Shown here: piece after piece, positions 24,390-27,055 of the stretch
How the letters are laid out: each line of letters opens with the position of its first letter
How positions within the stretch are numbered: position 1 is the first letter of the stretch
Assembly: GCA_023227645.1 (NCBI GenBank)
Contig: JALNVJ010000003.1
Span: 1-27,055, forward strand
DNA: 27,055 nucleotides
Reading direction: 5' to 3'
From: Bacteroidales bacterium
GTDB taxonomy: Bacteria; Bacteroidota; Bacteroidia; Bacteroidales; P3
The notes under the pieces: generated by a model
Database searches by the model: none
Seen by the model: the letters and a program-made list of their open reading frames with translations, nothing else
What the model was told of the DNA's origin: nothing
Made by a program: the position numbers and the translations under genes

Positions 24390-25007
24390 ATGCAAGAAAT
24401 AATAAATATATTCGTAAAGTCAATCTTTGTTGACAATATGATTTTTGCCTTCTTCTTAGGGATGTGTTCCTATTTGGCAGTATCTAAAACTGTTAAAACA
24501 TCCATAGGATTAGGCTTAGCAGTAGTATTCGTCCTATTAATAACCGTTCCTGTAAACTACCTTATCGATAATTTCCTCCTAAAAGAAGGAGCCTTAGCTT
24601 GGATTAGCCCAAAACTAGCAACAATAGACCTAAGTTATCTAAGCTTTATTATCTTTATAGCAGTAATTGCTGCAATGGTACAGCTTGTTGAAATGTTTGT
24701 AGAAAAAACATCTCCTGTTCTCTATGCCCAATTAGGAATATTCCTCCCTCTTATAGCAGTAAACTGTGCTATACTTGGAGCCTCCCTATTTATGCAAGAA
24801 AGACAATATTCAAATATAGGTGAAGTAACAGCCTTTGCATTAGGATCAGGAATAGGATGGTTTTTGGCAATTGTTGGAATTGCAGCCATAAGAGAAAAAT
24901 TACGTTATTCTCAAATACCTGCCCCCCTAAAAGGACTAGGTATTACCTTTATTATAACAGGACTTATGGCAATAGCATTTATGAGCTTTTTAGGAATAAA
25001 ATTATAG
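24390..25007 (+). CDS. nqrE: Na+-NQR subunit E
   Basis: A six-helix membrane subunit of 205 residues, related to NqrD with inverted topology. Cys26 (GMCSYLAVSK) and Cys126 (AVNCAILGAS) complete the four-cysteine membrane iron centre formed with NqrD, which passes electrons across the membrane from the NqrF side towards NqrC. FVEKTSPVLYAQLGIFLPLI is strongly conserved in the family. The gene lies 22 bases after nqrD and 22 before nqrF; the stop is TAG. Confidence 0.97.
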   Translation: MQEIINIFVKSIFVDNMIFAFFLGMCSYLAVSKTVKTSIGLGLAVVFVLLITVPVNYLIDNFLLKEGALAWISPKLATIDLSYLSFIIFIAVIAAMVQLVEMFVEKTSPVLYAQLGIFLPLIAVNCAILGASLFMQERQYSNIGEVTAFALGSGIGWFLAIVGIAAIREKLRYSQIPAPLKGLGITFIITGLMAIAFMSFLGIKL

Positions 25008-25029
25008 GACTAAACCAAACTTAGAAGAA

Positions 25030-26268
25030 ATGGTAAAAATATTAATAATAAGCGTATTAGTTTTCTTAGTAATTATCCTCCTACTTGTTTGGATGTTACT
25101 ATATGCCCGAAAGAAACTACTACCACAAGGAGAGGTTAAATTAACAATTAACGGAGAGAAAGAAATCATCGTTCAACCGGGATCAACCTTACTTTCAACC
25201 CTTGCAGAAAACAAAATATACCTTCCCTCAGCTTGTGGAGGAGGAGGAACATGTGGACTATGTAAATGTCAGATAACAGAAGGAGGAGGAGAAGTTCTTC
25301 CAACCGAAAAGCCACATCTTAGCCGTAAGGAACAAATGAATAATGTACACCTTAGTTGCCAAGTGAAAGTTAGGCAGGATATGAAAGTGCAAATACCAGA
25401 CGAAGTATTTGGAATAAAGAAATGGGAATGCGAAGTGGTATCCAATTGCAATGTGGCAACCTTTATAAAAGAATTTGTAGTAAAGCTTCCAGAGGGAGAG
25501 AGATTAAATTTCCGCTCAGGAGGATATATACAAATTGATGTTCCAAAATGTCAAGTAGATTTTAAGGATATTGAAGTATCTGACAAATACCACGAAGACT
25601 GGGATAAGATGAAAATTTGGGATCTGCAAATGAAGAATCCAGAACCAGTATATAGAGCCTATTCAATGGCAAACCACCCAGCCGAAGGCAATATAGTGAT
25701 GTTAAATATTAGAATAGCAACCCCACCATTTGACAGAAAAGCAGGAGGATTTAAAAAAGTTAATCCAGGAATATGTTCTTCCTATATTTGGGCACTTAAA
25801 CCAGGCGACAAAGTAAATATTTCAGGACCATATGGCGACTTCTTTATAAAGGATACCAATAAGGAAATGATGTTTATTGGAGGAGGAGCAGGAATGGCAC
25901 CAATGCGTTCTCATATATTCGACCAATTTATAACCAAAAACACCCATCGCAAAGCTACATTTTGGTATGGAGGACGTTCCCTAAGAGAATTATTCTACTG
26001 CGATCACTTTGAAGAAATTGAAAGAGATCACGAAAACTTTAAATTCCATATTGCATTAAGCGAACCAAAGCCAGAAGACAACTGGAATGGATATATAGGC
26101 TATATTCATCAGGTAATCTTTGATAATTACCTAAACAACCATCCCGAACCAGAAGAAATAGAATACTATCTTTGCGGTCCAAAACTAATGACAGATGCAG
26201 TAGTATCTATGTTAGATAAATTAGGAGTGCCAAAAGAGAATATAATGTTTGACGACTTCGGAAACTAA
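25030..26268 (+). CDS. nqrF: Na+-NQR subunit F, NADH-oxidising
   Basis: NqrF takes electrons from NADH. It has one N-terminal membrane helix (about 4-25), a plant-type [2Fe-2S] ferredoxin domain with Cys69, Cys75, Cys78 and Cys110 (ACGGGGTCGLC, then LSCQ), and a ferredoxin reductase module with an FAD site (RAYSMANHP), an NADH-binding site (GGGAGMAPMRSH) and the C-terminal FDDFGN that covers the flavin. The 412 residues are full length. It is the last nqr gene; a pentapeptide-repeat gene starts 31 bases downstream and is probably cotranscribed. Confidence 0.98.
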   Translation: MVKILIISVLVFLVIILLLVWMLLYARKKLLPQGEVKLTINGEKEIIVQPGSTLLSTLAENKIYLPSACGGGGTCGLCKCQITEGGGEVLPTEKPHLSRKEQMNNVHLSCQVKVRQDMKVQIPDEVFGIKKWECEVVSNCNVATFIKEFVVKLPEGERLNFRSGGYIQIDVPKCQVDFKDIEVSDKYHEDWDKMKIWDLQMKNPEPVYRAYSMANHPAEGNIVMLNIRIATPPFDRKAGGFKKVNPGICSSYIWALKPGDKVNISGPYGDFFIKDTNKEMMFIGGGAGMAPMRSHIFDQFITKNTHRKATFWYGGRSLRELFYCDHFEEIERDHENFKFHIALSEPKPEDNWNGYIGYIHQVIFDNYLNNHPEPEEIEYYLCGPKLMTDAVVSMLDKLGVPKENIMFDDFGN

Positions 26269-26299
26269 TAACCTATTAGCCAAAGAAAGCATTAGACTA

Positions 26300-26854
26300 A
26301 TGATAATAGGCGAGAAAATAAAGAATATAAATTTCAATCAAATCACTCTTGGAGAAGAATACGATGACTGTATCTTCTCCAACTGTGATTTTTCAGGGAT
26401 GATAATAGATAATACAATCTTTGAAGACTGTATCTTTGACTCATGTAATTTCAGCCTGGCAAAGATAGAAGCCTCCCTTCGAGACGTTTATTTTAAGGAA
26501 TGCAAAATGACAGGCACAAATTTCACAAAACTAAAAAGCTTTTCATCCTTTAGCTTTGAAAAATCTAATTTAGAATATGCCACATTTATGAGGGCAAAAC
26601 TCCGAAAAACCAAATTCACTGATACAAGCCTAATAGAAGTGGATTTTTCTCAGACCGACCTCACAATGTCAGTACTTAAAAACTGCGACCTAAGCCGAGC
26701 CCTATTCTCCAACACCAACTTAGAGAAAGCCGACCTAAGCACATCCTATAATTTCGTAATCGATCCCAATAACAATAAGATAAAAAAAGCCATATTCTCC
26801 AAAGAAGGACTAATAGGCCTAGTACTATCATTTGGAATAAGAATAATAGATTAG
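26300..26854 (+). CDS. Pentapeptide-repeat protein
   Basis: From ATG at 26300 the 184 residues contain two blocks of A(D/N)LXX-type pentapeptide repeats: YDDCIFSNCDFSGMIIDNTI, FEDCIFDSCNFSLAKIE, and, after a short break, NLEYATFMRAKLRKTKFTDT and VDFSQTDLTMSVLKNCDLSR. They should build a right-handed quadrilateral beta-helix. The end, STSYNFVIDPNNNKIKKAIF then a GLIGLVLSFGIRIID tail, closes the protein as in a Bacteroidetes family I recall that is related to Qnr-like proteins. No function is known; DNA gyrase protection is a possibility only by analogy. An earlier TTG start (26249) would overlap nqrF and add residues unlike the family. No signal peptide is present. Confidence 0.88.
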   Translation: MIIGEKIKNINFNQITLGEEYDDCIFSNCDFSGMIIDNTIFEDCIFDSCNFSLAKIEASLRDVYFKECKMTGTNFTKLKSFSSFSFEKSNLEYATFMRAKLRKTKFTDTSLIEVDFSQTDLTMSVLKNCDLSRALFSNTNLEKADLSTSYNFVIDPNNNKIKKAIFSKEGLIGLVLSFGIRIID

Positions 26855-26889
26855 CAACCCCTCAAAAATAAAACCCCAAAACAATTTAC

Positions 26890-26946
26890 TGAATCACCGT
26901 TTTAAAAAAATGAAACGAAGATTCAAGAAATTAAAACGGTGATTCA
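26890..26946. repeat. 16-bp perfect inverted repeat with a third motif copy in the loop
   Basis: TGAATCACCGTTTTAA (26890-26905) pairs exactly with TTAAAACGGTGATTCA (26931-26946) across a 25-base loop. The loop holds AAACGAAGATTCA (26913-26925), a copy of AAACGGTGATTCA (26934-26946) with two differences. The left arm could therefore pair with either copy. It starts 35 bases after the pentapeptide gene. No T-tract follows directly, so it is not a standard terminator. Confidence 0.8.
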
Positions 26947-27055
26947 TTAAGACCCCTTCTTTTCAAATTTAAACCCCTTCTTTTTTAAAAAAGGTTAAGT
27001 CTTTTTCAATTTATATTAAGTCTTTTTCTAAAAAGAGTAAGTCTTTTTTTATAAA
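26947..27055. repeat. Degenerate tandem array, unit about 21 bases, cut by the window end
   Basis: Five units can be aligned: TTAAGACCCCTTCTTTT... (26947-26968), TTAAACCCCTTCTTTT... (26969-26994), TTAAGTCTTTTTC... (26995-27015), TTAAGTCTTTTTC... (27016-27036) and GTAAGTCTTTTTT... (27037-27055, cut off). The first two share ACCCCTTCTTTT and the last three share TAAGTCTTTTT. Lengths are 22, 26, 21, 21 and at least 19 bases. No reading frame is evident. Confidence 0.7.

Noticed and set aside
23747..25007. Rnf complex subunits instead of Nqr
   Set aside because: NqrD and NqrE are homologous to Rnf subunits, but NqrA, the FMN-binding NqrB and NqrC, and an NADH-oxidising NqrF in standard order identify Na+-NQR.
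26947..27055. CRISPR array
   Set aside because: The units are contiguous and degenerate, without unique spacers of constant length, and no cas gene is visible.

Overview
The window looks like chromosomal DNA of a member of the Bacteroidota, most likely an uncultured, A+T-rich member of the order Bacteroidales. The supporting signs are Bacteroidetes-type promoters (TTTG, then about 20 bases, then TAnnTTTG), no obvious Shine-Dalgarno sequences, a type IX secretion (T9SS) sorting domain, many lipoproteins, signal peptides that place Gln directly after the cleavage site, a periplasmic glutaminyl cyclase-like gene, a lipid A kinase and a six-gene Na+-NQR operon. No tRNA, rRNA, CRISPR array, insertion sequence or phage module was seen.

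Layout. Positions 1-7.6 kb are on the minus strand: an acidic low-complexity hypothetical gene, a SpoIIE/PP2C-type phosphatase with an extra C-terminal domain, two tandem secreted Sel1-repeat proteins with their own promoter, a phosphoglucomutase/phosphomannomutase, and the start of a TonB-linked outer-membrane type gene broken by an in-frame TAG. Upstream of these lie a decayed secreted-protein gene (nonsense codon, frameshift, no start codon) and a lipoprotein gene without a normal start codon.

Positions 7.9-17.2 kb on the plus strand form one compact unit of ten genes: rbfA, a FtsX/LolC-like permease, cysS, a glutaminyl-peptide cyclotransferase-like lipoprotein, a Cys-rich Rieske-like lipoprotein, lpxK, purine nucleoside phosphorylase, a Nif3-like protein, a coiled-coil zinc-ribbon protein and a class I dihydroorotase. 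A perfect bidirectional hairpin terminator ends it.

Positions 17.3-20.0 kb on the minus strand hold a translationally coupled pair: a small protein that is little more than a T9SS sorting domain, and a 732-residue beta-helix-like surface protein without such a domain. The 513-base gap that follows holds two promoters facing apart and a possible gene relic. Positions 20.5-26.9 kb are nqrABCDEF plus a pentapeptide-repeat gene, which together couple NADH oxidation to Na+ export. The last 170 bases are a repeat-rich tail (a 16-bp hairpin with a third motif copy, then a roughly 21-bp tandem array) that runs off the window.

Most of the window is ordinary housekeeping. The parts most worth a second look are the repeat tail, the coupled T9SS pair, the Cys-rich Rieske-like lipoprotein and the run of decaying surface-protein genes.
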